Program-made: the position numbers and the translations under genes | Source: Holothuria scabra | Taxonomy: Eukaryota; Echinodermata; Holothuroidea; Aspidochirotida; Holothuriidae | Direction: 5' to 3' | Assembly: GCA_037179385.1 (NCBI GenBank) | Contig: CM074187.1 | Location: 7,192,001 to 7,256,000 of the forward strand | DNA: 64,000 bases | In this document: piece by piece, positions 45,801 to 51,839 of the stretch | Position numbering within the stretch: position 1 is the stretch's first letter | Layout of the letters: each line of letters starts with the position of its first letter | The notes under the pieces: generated by a model | Database searches by the model: none | Seen by the model: the letters and a program-made list of their open reading frames with translations, nothing else | What the model was told of the DNA's origin: nothing

Positions 45801-48563
45801 ATGCTACAGAAACCTGGTGTCTTTTTTCTGCTTGTGTATGCAGTATATGAACTTACTTTAACACGTCAGATTATGTATGTGCATGCCCAAAGCATGACAC
45901 TCTGTTGGATCTTGCATTGCAGTGCTCCATGCTAGCTACCCTCATGCATTGCATTTCAAGATGCCTTACTTCCTACAGGTGTACTGGAAACAGATTTGTG
46001 GCATTTACAAAGTGGAATAATTTACAACAAACCTATGTGGTTTCAAAAGTATGTATCCTGACAAAATGTGTAAATTTTGCCAATTATTGGACAGCTTCTG
46101 GATGATTTCGCGACAAATTTTTGACCATTTGTTGAACGTTCAGAATGGGTGACCTAAAATTGTCCAGGTTTTGGGGGGGGCCCATTTCGCCTTAAATTGG
46201 CTTATGATAACTTTTTTATTATAGGCTTTTTTCCAAGTGTACATTTCAATAAACAGCTTAAATTTAAAATTGTGTGAAGTCATCAAAGCTTGATATATTT
46301 CGGTGACCCCGAGGTCAGCTTCCCAACTGTTGGTTACCTGCGATGTATCAGTGTGTACAAAGTATCATACACCATAGAAATATACAGCCCTCAAGCCGGA
46401 TGTGAATACATATATTGAATAAGGTTACACTATTGCTTAGTAATTGTTGTGGCTTGAAATTTGAACTGGAATATTTATTATTCTTGACATTGTAAACTTA
46501 CAGACAATTATGATAAACTGGTAAATGTAGACTGGTAAATGTATTGTGAAACAGGAAAGCATGCCTATGGTTTTGAAATGTTCTAATTGAGTCATTTGAA
46601 GACACTTGAAACTATACTGGAACTTAGTACTGGTATTGAATTTTAAGTGTCTTTCACATTCAAATGATCATTTTATGTTAGCAGTGGGTAGTGTTATAAA
46701 TGTACTAAAACCCAACCTTGTGTATGCCCACTTTGTTTCCAATTTTTCCAATACTGAATAAATCAAAGACCCTGATAGAAAAGTAGTTTCACAAAACTTT
46801 TTAAGAATTATCTGCTTAGTTCACTTAGTTAATAATTGTCTGTTTCTTTGTTTTTGTTTTTTTGTTTATTTTTTGTGTGCATTTTTCATGGTTTTAGTTT
46901 AATTTTGAAGGCTTTGATCAGTATTTGAATTCCTTGGTATTTATAGGTCACACTGGTTTTGTGGCAGCTATTTTCTGTGTATTGGAACTTCCTTTGCTGG
47001 GAAATGTCTGCTTCAGCTGATAGATATTATATCTGGTAGTGATGTGCAATATTCAAATTTTTTACCTTTTTGCTTGAGAGATAAATAAAAAGATCACATA
47101 ATGACAGAATACAGAACTTTGCATTCATTACGGTAAGATCAGTGCAGGGTAAAAGTAGAAATTTGTAAATAAGTGAATAAAATGAAAACTACAAAAACAA
47201 AAAAGAGAAAATATATATGACACTTTTTATTTCACATTTTTTAACCAGAAATTATCTCCATGTTTCAATTCTTAATTTTGTATCCTCTCAAGCAAAAATT
47301 ATCCCGCTAATAATAATCTTTGATATATCTCAACACTAGTATCTGGGAATGTTGTAAATCTTTGATTCACTCAATATGTAATTATCTATGGCATTGTATA
47401 AGGGGTGACGCTTGTTCATAAATCAGTTTCTCTAGGAATAATTTTTTAATGTCAGTAATAGGTCAAACTTAAGAAAAAAGAATTTTAATGCATTTTGTCG
47501 GTACAGAGACATATTTGTATTTGGACATTGATGTAGAATTTGCATTCAAATTATCGTTTAATGGAAGTAAATTTGTGTAAAAAGTGGCTTTTATCGTGAT
47601 TATCTTTGCTTGCAGATGCTTTGGGTCTGTGCTTATATGTACAGTATATCTGTATCTTTTTTATCCACTTTGACTATACCCCAGTGCTATCAGTATACTT
47701 ACTGCATTCCCAACACAAATCATACTGTATCCTTTTATTTAAGGTTTAATCTGTTAAAAAGTTGTGTAGCTTTCAAAAGAGTCAAGTGTTTCAATGTATC
47801 AATCGCCAGTTTCACCTTTACATATGTCAACATCATATTTCAAAGTGGCAGTGATTCAGTCCTTGTATGGTGGTGGTTTTTAAGGATATTAATTTACACA
47901 GTCTGTTCAGAGAAGTAAATGTTGTGTAATATGCTGCTTTTTATAGTCATATCTTATTCCTGAGAGAATTTTTTGACCACATCCTTCTTCTTTGGATTTT
48001 CCCCATCACGTACAAGTTTTTGAGACAGACATTGGGTGATGTACGTATTCCGGCTAACCTGACATTGTGAGGGTTGTGCGCCTGGTGAAGGAGCATGAGT
48101 AGAAGGCCCCTTTTAGCTTTTTACTGCTGTTTTTGTATTAATTCCATGACAGTGTAACATTGACCCAGCTGCAGATTTCCTTTTCACATAGATTTCATAT
48201 AACAGTCAAATCCCTTGAAAGTTAAATAGAAACAAGTGACAGTGTTGTAACAAGTCACGACTCGAGTCACTTCCTCTCAAAATGATAGTGACTCAACAGA
48301 ATTCAGGAGTAATTTCCCCATTGAAATAGTACAGTGACTTGAGTCAATGACTCGAGTCACTTAAAAGTTTGAAAACTGGTGACTCGAGTCACTAATCTAG
48401 TGACTCGATTACAACACTGACAAGTGAACCACTTATGTGTAGTAAATTATGTAGCAACTTTATTCCAAGGTTGTAATGTCTAGATTTGAAACACCAAACC
48501 ATTTGTTTATTTTTCAGAGCAAGTGAGCATCCATTATATCCATTTGGTGGAGAGAAGATCTGA
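18584..48563 (+). CDS. Aldo-keto reductase, AKR1-type, nine-exon gene
   Basis: NADP(H)-dependent oxidoreductase that interconverts aldehydes or ketones and alcohols on a TIM barrel. The coding sequence joins 18584-18817, 22798-22965, 25070-25186, 26270-26347, 30115-30234, 32890-32996, 34436-34601, 35742-35824 and 48518-48563; every junction is GT/AG and the frame closes at TGA, giving 372 residues. The catalytic tetrad is Asp100, Tyr105, Lys134 and His167 ([27 protein letters not shown]). Cofactor residues sit in GVSNFN (213-218, approximately), AYSPLGS (264-270) and [13 protein letters not shown] (316-328). The end, HPLYPF, is typical of the AKR1 tail. From Met50 the protein is 323 residues, the normal family length; residues 1-49 are an extension that could be a targeting peptide. 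The usual QVECHPYL motif reads QVELSPYL here. The closest relatives by eye are AKR1A/AKR1E-like enzymes; the substrate cannot be told. Confidence 0.93.
18905..19485. repeat. Inverted CCGGACG-type repeats, possible MITE
   Basis: TATTGACCCGGACG at 18958-18970 is matched by the inverted CGTCCGGGTCAATA at 19467-19480, and further partial copies of CCGGACGT occur near 18922, 19038 and 19422. The arrangement suggests an element with inverted ends about 510 bp apart, into which the 99-bp foldback was later inserted. I could not define a target duplication. Confidence 0.4.
19221..19319. mobile_element. 99-bp foldback MITE with 8-bp target duplication, hAT-like
   Basis: The element is almost entirely an inverted repeat: the left arm begins CACAGGTCGTCCTAGCG and the right arm ends with its exact complement, with AT-rich (TATA)n arms around a CCTTTTT loop. 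It is flanked on both sides by GACCAGTT (19213-19220 and 19320-19327), an 8-bp direct repeat as made by hAT transposases. It lies in reductase intron 1. Confidence 0.8.
22798..22965 (+). CDS. Reductase exon 2 (catalytic Asp, Tyr and Lys)
   Basis: It encodes residues 79-134, phase 0 at both ends. It carries GYRHID with catalytic Asp100, YDNENEVG preceded by catalytic Tyr105, and ends exactly on the catalytic Lys134 of FVTSK, followed by the donor GTACTG. Open frames on the opposite strand here are shadows. Confidence 0.92.
23300..23718 (-). pseudogene. LINE fragment, CR1/Jockey-like reverse transcriptase C-terminus
   Basis: On the minus strand the frame from 23718 reads [20 protein letters not shown] and then [13 protein letters not shown] and [14 protein letters not shown], the C-terminal region seen after the reverse transcriptase domain of CR1/Jockey-type LINEs. 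The homology shifts frame near 23508 and continues as [21 protein letters not shown] and [11 protein letters not shown]. The copy is 5'-truncated and frameshifted, hence dead. It lies in reductase intron 2, antisense to the gene. Confidence 0.75.
24435..24626 (+). CDS. Possible cassette or alternative first exon in reductase intron 2
   Basis: A 192-bp segment begins right after TTGCAG with ATG and is open for 64 codons up to GAG|GTGAGC, a good donor. Its length is a multiple of three and both ends are phase 0, matching the phase-0 boundary between reductase exons 2 and 3, so inclusion would insert 64 residues just after the catalytic lysine. Alternatively it is a first exon of another transcript. 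The peptide (starting [11 protein letters not shown], with [11 protein letters not shown] and GPTWDPE) resembles nothing I recognise. The acceptor has a weak pyrimidine tract. It may be an exon of an unrelated nested gene or chance. Confidence 0.35.
24640..24905 (-). repeat. C/G-run interspersed repeat fragment
   Basis: Two G-runs (24663-24672 and 24841-24849), an ATTGGCGTCCGCAG word at the left edge and a C-run at 24855-24861 match the style of the CAGTGGCG-type repeats elsewhere in the window. The limits are approximate; no coding content is seen. Confidence 0.4.
25070..25186 (+). CDS. Reductase exon 3 (catalytic His)
   Basis: It encodes residues 135-173, phase 0 at both ends, from TTTTTGCAG| to ACA|GTATGT. 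It starts [11 protein letters not shown], where many family members have LWNTFH, and contains [15 protein letters not shown] with catalytic His167. The donor after ACA was chosen because it joins in frame to the next exon. Confidence 0.92.
26270..26347 (+). CDS. Reductase exon 4
   Basis: It encodes residues 174-199, phase 0, from CCTCATAG| to CAA|GTAAGT. The peptide [12 protein letters not shown] and FTETWQ is the loop and the start of the helix that follow the catalytic-His strand in AKR1 enzymes; TWQ joins to AMEKLV of the next exon as in relatives. Confidence 0.9.
27291..27391 (+). repeat. Two-copy tandem duplication, 51-bp unit
   Basis: The unit beginning ACTTTTGAACAGCATACTAA is repeated after 51 bases with one or two changes. 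It lies in reductase intron 4 and looks like a recent local duplication. Confidence 0.85.
27415..27719 (-). mobile_element. TTAA-flanked MITE, family 1 copy 2
   Basis: This is the reverse-orientation relative of 4199-4494, bounded by TTAA at 27411-27414 and 27720-27723. On the minus strand it reads AGGCCTAATCTCCTCACCC, and further in GCCCCTCCCACAACTG, matching copy 1. It lies in reductase intron 4. Confidence 0.65.
27834..27990 (+). repeat. Possible truncated start of a hairpin-headed element
   Basis: TATTAGCTCAACCCACGAAG is followed by TGTGGGT, forming a hairpin (ACCCAC-GAA-GTGTGGGT). The opening TTATTAGCTCAA word matches the head of the element at 49075. No array or 3' terminal hairpin is seen, so it would be a 5' fragment. 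Confidence 0.3.
28200..29460 (-). pseudogene. LINE remnant, Tx1/L1-like reverse transcriptase, split by a SINE
   Basis: On the minus strand, scattered frames give the ordered reverse transcriptase blocks: [13 protein letters not shown] (near 29420), an ICAIRL-like and [10 protein letters not shown] segment (near 29350), FIGENIKV (near 29020), FSIDFEKAF (near 28950), a degenerate YAEN in place of YADD (near 28630), and [12 protein letters not shown] with [13 protein letters not shown] (near 28400-28280). The order fits a Tx1/L1-clade LINE. Multiple stops and frameshifts make it inactive. A SINE (29046-29285) interrupts the block between PTQK and FIGEN. It lies in reductase intron 4, antisense to the gene. 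Confidence 0.75.
29046..29285 (+). mobile_element. tRNA-derived SINE, copy inside the LINE remnant
   Basis: The head AGTAGTTAGAGCATCAGAC to TTTGAGTCC resembles a tRNA with A and B boxes on the plus strand. It is followed by a body shared, in reverse, with the copies at 43074, 51455 and 54478 (CATACCAAAG, an AACTGCCATTGTG word, CAACTGGGAAAAAGGC, TTGGTTGGAAACTGG). Confidence 0.7.
30115..30234 (+). CDS. Reductase exon 5
   Basis: It encodes residues 200-239, phase 0, from TTTCCTCAG| to CAG|GTGTTA. It carries [20 protein letters not shown], with the Ser-Asn pair that contacts the nicotinamide carboxamide in AKRs, and ends with the Gln that normally stacks near the cofactor. Confidence 0.93.
30543..31094. 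mobile_element. TTAA-flanked MITE with long (about 190-bp) inverted ends
   Basis: The left end AGTGTACCTCAAGTAAAAA and the right end, on the opposite strand, AGCGTACCTCAAGTCAAAA begin inverted repeats that stay recognisable for roughly 190 bp, through CCAACTCCCATCTTCATA and TGTTGAAGTTTATTCACT to a TTGTGAC word. Both sides are TTAA (30539-30542 and 31095-31098). The 552-bp element fills part of reductase intron 5; a diverged relative lies near 5265-5710. Confidence 0.75.
32120..32330 (-). repeat. Possible LINE 3' tail, antisense
   Basis: TTCTTTATTTCCATTTTAAC followed by A-rich CAAAACAAAACATAATAACA and a short AGCGGTTAACCGCT palindrome at 32282-32296 looks like the reverse complement of a non-LTR element 3' end. 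No coding remnant confirms it. Confidence 0.3.
32890..32996 (+). CDS. Reductase exon 6
   Basis: It encodes residues 240-274 plus two bases of codon 275. It runs from TTTGAACAG| to GA|GTGAGT. It contains VELSPYL (usually VECHPYL), [20 protein letters not shown] and PDRE. The donor was chosen because GA joins to the first T of exon 7 to give Asp and keeps the frame. Confidence 0.92.
34190..34360 (-). mobile_element. SINE with a Leu/Ser-type tRNA-like head
   Basis: On the minus strand GCTATGGCCGAGTGGATAAA (A-box-like) is followed about 60 bases on by GGAGTTTGATTCC (B-box-like). The TGGCCGAGTGG word and wide spacing resemble class II tRNAs (Leu or Ser). The copy ends about 75 bases before reductase exon 7, in antisense orientation. 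It is not an intact tRNA gene. Confidence 0.6.
34436..34601 (+). CDS. Reductase exon 7 (cofactor phosphate-binding motif)
   Basis: It encodes the end of codon 275 to residue 330, from GTTGTTAG| to GAG|GTAATA. It holds [20 protein letters not shown] and the [13 protein letters not shown] motif, whose Lys318, Ser319 and Arg324 bind the 2'-phosphate of NADP(H), with Glu327-Asn328 gripping the adenine. Confidence 0.94.
34639..34815. mobile_element. TA-target MITE with about 35-bp inverted ends, copy 1
   Basis: The left end CCTTTTCCAAATAGCAATTA continues ACAAAGGATTGTGGGATAG; the right end is its imperfect reverse complement (CCCATAATTCTTTGTAATTG, then GATTTGGAAAAGAG). TA dinucleotides flank it, as for Tc1/mariner-type elements. 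The relative at 51559-51705 sits inside a SINE. It lies in reductase intron 7. Confidence 0.65.
35742..35824 (+). CDS. Reductase exon 8
   Basis: It encodes residues 331-357 plus two bases of codon 358, from CATTTAAAG| to GA|GTAAGT. The peptide [20 protein letters not shown] is the C-terminal helix and loop of AKR1 enzymes. Reading through the donor would stop at once (GAG TAA), so intron retention would give a protein lacking only the tail. Confidence 0.93.
35944..38526 (+). mobile_element. Hairpin-bounded minisatellite element A (HINE/Helentron-like)
   Basis: The 5' head is a perfect 11-bp-stem hairpin, GATTCCTTGCC-GTAGGCA-GGCAAGGAATC (35952-35980), then TATGCGATGGTGATGTCG and (TG)n. After a spacer and a second (TG)n come 14 units of 156 bp. 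Near the 3' end GGCAAGGAATC recurs (38489-38499), followed by the small hairpin AGCC-TTTT-GGCT (38504-38515) and CTGGTTTG. Subterminal inverted repeats, a tandem core and a 3' terminal hairpin are the plan of Helentron-associated elements. No coding capacity is present; the rolling-circle assignment is an inference. Confidence 0.65.
36247..38430 (+). repeat. Tandem array A, 14 units of exactly 156 bp
   Basis: The GCTTGTAAACACGATATC-like word recurs at 36247, 36403, 36559 and on every 156 bases to 38275, with no length change. Each unit ends with a GGTAGAGGTCAAAGGTCA box, TTTGAGGTCA and a CAGCGGTAAAATTGCG word. At least eight units keep a perfect AGGTCAAAGGTCA. Some units are near-identical at a distance (37027 with 37495; 37183 with 37963), showing segmental duplication within the array. 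Because 156 is a multiple of three, one frame stays partly open and yields spurious repeats of a peptide; stops interrupt it. Confidence 0.95.
38832..40440 (+). mobile_element. Hairpin-bounded minisatellite element B (same family as A)
   Basis: It shares its first bases with A from CCATTTTTGATTCCTTGCC, has the same 11-bp hairpin (38840-38868, loop GAAGGCA), the same TATGCGATGGTGATGTCG and (TG)n. Its array differs: units of 145 and 156 bp. The 3' end has GCAAGGAATC (40405-40414), then AAGCC-TTTT-GGCTT (40418-40431) and CTGGTTTG. A and B lie about 300 bp apart in the same orientation. Confidence 0.65.
38953..40160 (+). repeat. Tandem array B, alternating 145- and 156-bp units
   Basis: The TGTAAACACG-like word lies at 38956, 39101, 39257, 39402, 39558, 39703, 39848 and 40004, so spacings run 145, 156, 145, 156, 145, 145, 156: a roughly 301-bp dimer with one extra 145-bp unit. 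Most units contain AGGTCAAAGGTCA or AGATCAAAGGTCA followed by TTTGGGGTCA and GAGAGGTCAA. The array is degenerate after about 40100. Confidence 0.9.
41598..43073 (+). mobile_element. Hairpin-bounded minisatellite element C (diverged family member)
   Basis: The head is GGTTTC (41604-41609) and GAAACC (41620-41625) forming a hairpin, then TATGCATTCATGATGGCG and (TG)n. The array has about eight 145-bp units. The 3' end has GAAACC again (43043-43048), then AATGCA-TTTT-TGCATT (43051-43066) and CTGGTTT. The stems differ in sequence from those of A and B but pair equally well in the same places. Its 3' end abuts a SINE at a T-run. Confidence 0.6.
41711..43005 (+). repeat. Tandem array C, units of 145 bp
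   Basis: CTTGTTTACAC-like words lie at 41712, 41857, 42002, 42147, 42291, 42436 and 42581, then two eroded units. Each unit holds GGTGGAGGTCAAAGGTCA or a variant, TTTGGGGTCA and a CCGAAATCCTTG word. Three units keep the perfect AGGTCAAAGGTCA. The unit sequence between these boxes is largely unlike arrays A and B. Confidence 0.92.
43074..43245 (-). mobile_element. tRNA-derived SINE, truncated by element C
   Basis: On the minus strand a tRNA-like head (TGTGGTCTAGTGGTAC, then GGGTTTGATTCTCAGG) is followed by GTCATACCAAAAAC and the ACTGCCACTGTTTGTGATTC body shared with the copy at 54478-54700. The 3' part of the SINE is missing where element C ends. Confidence 0.6.
44489..44834. mobile_element. 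TTAA-flanked MITE with perfect 14-bp inverted ends
   Basis: AGGGAAATATTGTG at the left is matched by CACAATATTTCCCT at the right, with TTAA directly outside each end (44485-44488 and 44835-44838). The 346-bp interior holds only chance open frames. The TTAA target suggests a piggyBac-type origin. Confidence 0.75.
48240..48419. mobile_element. 180-bp hAT-like MITE with 8-bp target duplication
   Basis: CAGTGTTGTAA at the left is matched by TTACAACACTG at the right, and ACAAGTGA lies directly outside both ends (48232-48239 and 48420-48427). The interior repeats the palindrome GTGACTCGAGTCAC or close variants at least four times. It ends 98 bases before the last reductase exon. Confidence 0.85.
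48518..48563 (+). CDS. Reductase exon 9 (terminal, 15 codons and stop)
   Basis: After TTTTTCAG the exon begins with A, which completes the GA left by exon 8 to give Glu. It then reads [14 protein letters not shown] and TGA. HPLYPF is the characteristic C-terminal motif of AKR1 proteins, so this tiny exon is the true gene end although it lies 12.7 kb from exon 8. Confidence 0.88.
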
Positions 48564-48972
48564 GGGCGGTGGCAGTTTGGATTAATACAATGTTTCACCT
48601 TGTTGCTTACCTAACATTGCATGCCTTGACAGGCAGAGTTAATGTTAATATACTGGCGGTTTCATGAGTCAGTCAAGTCTTGAAGGACAATGAGAAAATG
48701 AAAGAAAGTAAAAGTATAAAAATGTTCACTAACATTTACAAAACTTTTCAGGAATATTTTCTAATGTGTCTTCTTAATTTTGTTACATTTTGGGGATGTA
48801 TGTGCACTGTTTGAGAAGAATCTCCTAACTGGCTAATGATAGTACTATCCCCCATCCTTAACCCTACACCTAACAAAGAATACAATTGATGCAAAAACCA
48901 AACAAAAATTTCCCTGCAAATGGAGCACATCAGCTTCATGTTGGTGTTGTCTGGATCAAGAAGTCTGTCAAA

Positions 48973-48978
48973 AATAAA
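48973..48978 (+). promoter_or_regulatory. Candidate polyadenylation signal for the reductase gene
   Basis: AATAAA lies about 410 bases after the reductase stop codon, before the hairpin-headed element D begins at 49075. It is the first canonical hexamer I see in that stretch. Confidence 0.4.
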
Positions 48979-49074
48979 TTTAGAGGTGCAGGTGGCAGTA
49001 CACCGATAAACATTTGAAGAAATCTAGTCAATGACTACAAAATGCAAGTAGTTAAGTAAAATATAATTTATTAT

Positions 49075-50262
49075 TAGCTCAAACCAGCTCAAAGAGCTGT
49101 TTGAGCTATTATGATCTGCCACCGTAACTCTGTCTATCCGTCAATCAATCATGTCTGTTCACAATTGCCTTTAATGCTCTCAGGGGCACACTTGTTGACA
49201 AATTGTAACAAAACTTGGACACATTGGTCATTGGACATAGGGGTACATGTTGTGTTCAAAAAGTTGAGGTCAAAGGTCATCTAGGGGTCATTAGTGGCTG
49301 TTTTGTGAATATTTTTTGAAGTGTCACTTCTGCAAATAGTGCTCACTGTCCTTGAAAGTTAGCCATAATATCCTCAGGTAGTGGCTGTTGAATCTTGTAT
49401 TTAACTTGTTTATCTGAGGTCACTGAGGTCATAGGTGTAAACATTTTGAAATGCTATTTTCTCCTAGATGCATTGCAGACTTGTCTTCAAAATTGTTCTC
49501 ATTGGTGGCTGGCATGTGCTGATCACAATTTTTTGTCTTTTTTTGTATAAATATTAATTTTGACACCTTTTTTGACCAATTTTGTGTCACCCCTCTATTT
49601 CTACCAGTCTCACAAATTCATTGTTTCCCATTGAACTGAACTCCCTTTAAAACTGTCTGGGTGCAAGATTGTCAATCATGTGAGGTTGATTAGGTTAGTG
49701 TAAACAGATTTTGTTTGATGAGAACAGTAGTTTTAATGTGAGTGCATGCAGGGGCTATGTGGACATACTCAACTTCAGGAGGATGAATTACAGTACTTGC
49801 TAAGTAACAGTAGAGTCACCTTACACTCTTTCTAAACTAGACTTGCTTGAGGTAAGGATGAAGAGGGTCATTTTTTTTCCTTGTGTTCAGAGAGGAAGCT
49901 CTTGCTTACTAATTGTGTTATCATAGCTCATTAAACTTGCTTTCTTCCTTGCTAACTAGACTTTCTGATTTCTGTAAAAATAGAAAGCAAGGCAGCAGAG
50001 GCTTCTCACTTTAAGGATACACCTTAGAGAGAGGTAATCATTCTAAAAAGTATTAAGTTCCCTGTCATTTTACCTGAGCGAATTTAAAACATTCTAAATT
50101 GTGGGTACATCTGTTCAAGAAATAATAGCCATGTATGACAAGTACAGTCCGTGTAGTGGTTAGAATATCGGTTGTTTAGGGAGTGACTTTCTTGGTATTG
50201 GAAGTCTTCACTGTGCATTAATTCAACAGGTTTGAGCCATCAGCACCAATGGTGCTGTAGTC
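49075..50262 (+). mobile_element. Hairpin-bounded element D, related in plan to A-C
   Basis: The head TAGCTCAAACCAGCTC pairs with GAGCTGTTTGAGCTA (49075-49108, one bulge). Near 50229 GGTTTGAGCCA, close to the right arm of the head, recurs, followed by CAGCACC-AAT-GGTGCTG (50241-50257). Inside, one AGGTCAAAGGTCA lies near 49265, with more AGGTCA half-sites near 49285 and 49415, but no clear tandem array or (TG)n tract. It lies just downstream of the reductase gene. Confidence 0.5.
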
Positions 50263-51450
50263 ATTCATATGACTAACAAAGAGAATGTTGTCTCATCTAC
50301 CCAGTTATATTGGAAGCTTTGCATTTAGTTCACCATTTTTGGTAATGTTTTCAATTTTTTAGTTCGTACTGCAGCTGATACTTTGGTTGTTAGTAATATA
50401 TTTGCTTTAACATCAAAAATGATAAGACAAATAATTGGTTTTGATGTTGTTTGAAGAATTGGCATTGCAGGTCACTCCCCATCACAATCATATTGTTCCT
50501 TCATGGTGTCATGGTACTTGGAAGGAGTGATCAAGTCATGATACTTATGGACTCATGATTTCTTTGCTGTACAAGTAGCGTACATATTATTGCAATCAAA
50601 TTGGGCAACATAAATGGTTCAATCTTTTTCATCAAATATGCACCTTTCAAGTATCAGCTTTTTGGTTGATCCTCAGATCTCTTCTTATATTAGTGTTTTT
50701 ACTTAAAAACAGTTGCTCTTTTATAAGATCATTACTTCATAGAACTGCTAGAATGGAAAAATGTTATCACCAGCTGTTGTAAATGACGATTTGAACAGAT
50801 GTTTTCCTAGCTATGTCTTTGAGAGATCACCCCTTCCCTTGTAAAGTGCATTGAAAACAATTTTGGTTTGGGCCAAGAAAAAGAAGAGAGTGGCTAGTAT
50901 GATCAGAGTTGCATAGATTAAGTGACAACTTTTATAATTCCTGTCCTCCAGCAAGGTGAAAATTTTCTTTCATTTACAAACTTCTTTTACCATGTGCAAG
51001 AGATTAAATGTTAAAGATAAGACAGTGGTACATCCAGCTTTCTTAGTCTAGGGGCCATTCTTCCCCCTTCCTGACCCCTTCCCCCTTAGTTATGCCACTG
51101 AGAAAAGAAAGGCATGTGACCCAAATTTTAACTTCACAAATTTGTTGCAAAAATTTTCTGTCAGATGAGGTTGAGAAGGTGTCCATGTTTGTGAAGGCCT
51201 TAAAGGCCAGTTGGTTTATGAAGCTATGTGATCAGGAGTTGACTTTTTAAATTAACCAACTCAGCAATTTTTGTTTATTTGAAGTGTCATTGCATTTAGA
51301 TCTGAAAACTGTGGACTAATTTTGTTGTTTTGACCAGACAAGGGGTTAAATCATAAAATACTTGGTTTGCATAGCTTCATTGTTTCAAATACTGCCACCT
51401 TTATTTACTTATCTACAACAGAAGTTTCATGAATTTAGTTTGTTTGGTTA
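50263..51450. other. Intergenic stretch, nothing recognised
   Basis: No long open frames, no recognisable repeat ends and no family motifs are seen here. Confidence 0.4.
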
Positions 51451-51454
51451 GGTT

Positions 51455-51835
51455 AGATGGAGCTTTTCGGCCCAGTTTCTAACCCAAATGAGCCGGCCAC
51501 AGCCTCTTTTCCAGTTGTGGCTCACAGACTTGTTTTCCCTACTTCATTGCCCATAAGCCCCTTTCCAAATAGCAAGTACAAAGAATTTTGGGATAGCATG
51601 TTGGTATGCATCATTTTTGGCCATGGCAAAATGACATTGACATCAGCAAAGCGTACCAAAAATCTATCCCACAATCCTTTGTAATTACGTTTTGGAAAAA
51701 GGTCTATGCTGAGCACCAAGGACAATGGCAGTAGGTTCCATTTTTAAAGTCTTCAGTATGACGTGCCCAGGACTCGAACTCCTGACTCCCAGAACTCCTG
51801 ACTGCAAGTCTGATGCTCTAATCACTTGACCGTAA
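51455..51835 (-). mobile_element. tRNA-derived SINE carrying a nested MITE
   Basis: The minus-strand tRNA-like head lies near 51765-51830 (GTGATTAGAGCATCAGACTT, then GAGTTCGAGTCCTGG). The SINE body (CAGTTGTGGCTCAC, GGCAGTAGGTTCCATTTTTA on the plus strand) is interrupted by the element at 51559-51705. Comparison with the intact copy at 54478 shows the insertion point. Confidence 0.65.
51559..51705. mobile_element. TA-target MITE, copy 2, inserted in a SINE
   Basis: The left end CCCTTTCCAAATAGCAAGTA and the right end, on the opposite strand, CCTTTTTCCAAAACGTAATT match the element at 34639. The SINE flanks meet at TA on each side, consistent with a Tc1/mariner-type target. The age order is SINE first, MITE second. 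Confidence 0.7.
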
Positions 51836-51839
51836 AATC

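Larger units (their letters stand above)
35825..48517 (+). other. Reductase intron 8, 12.7 kb, filled with repeats
   Basis: The intron begins GTAAGT and ends TTTTTCAG. It contains three hairpin-bounded minisatellite elements (35944-38526, 38832-40440, 41598-43073), a SINE at 43074-43245, a TTAA-flanked MITE at 44489-44834 and an hAT-like MITE at 48240-48419. The remaining parts (about 40441-41597, 43246-44488, 44835-48239) show nothing I can assign. Confidence 0.8.
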
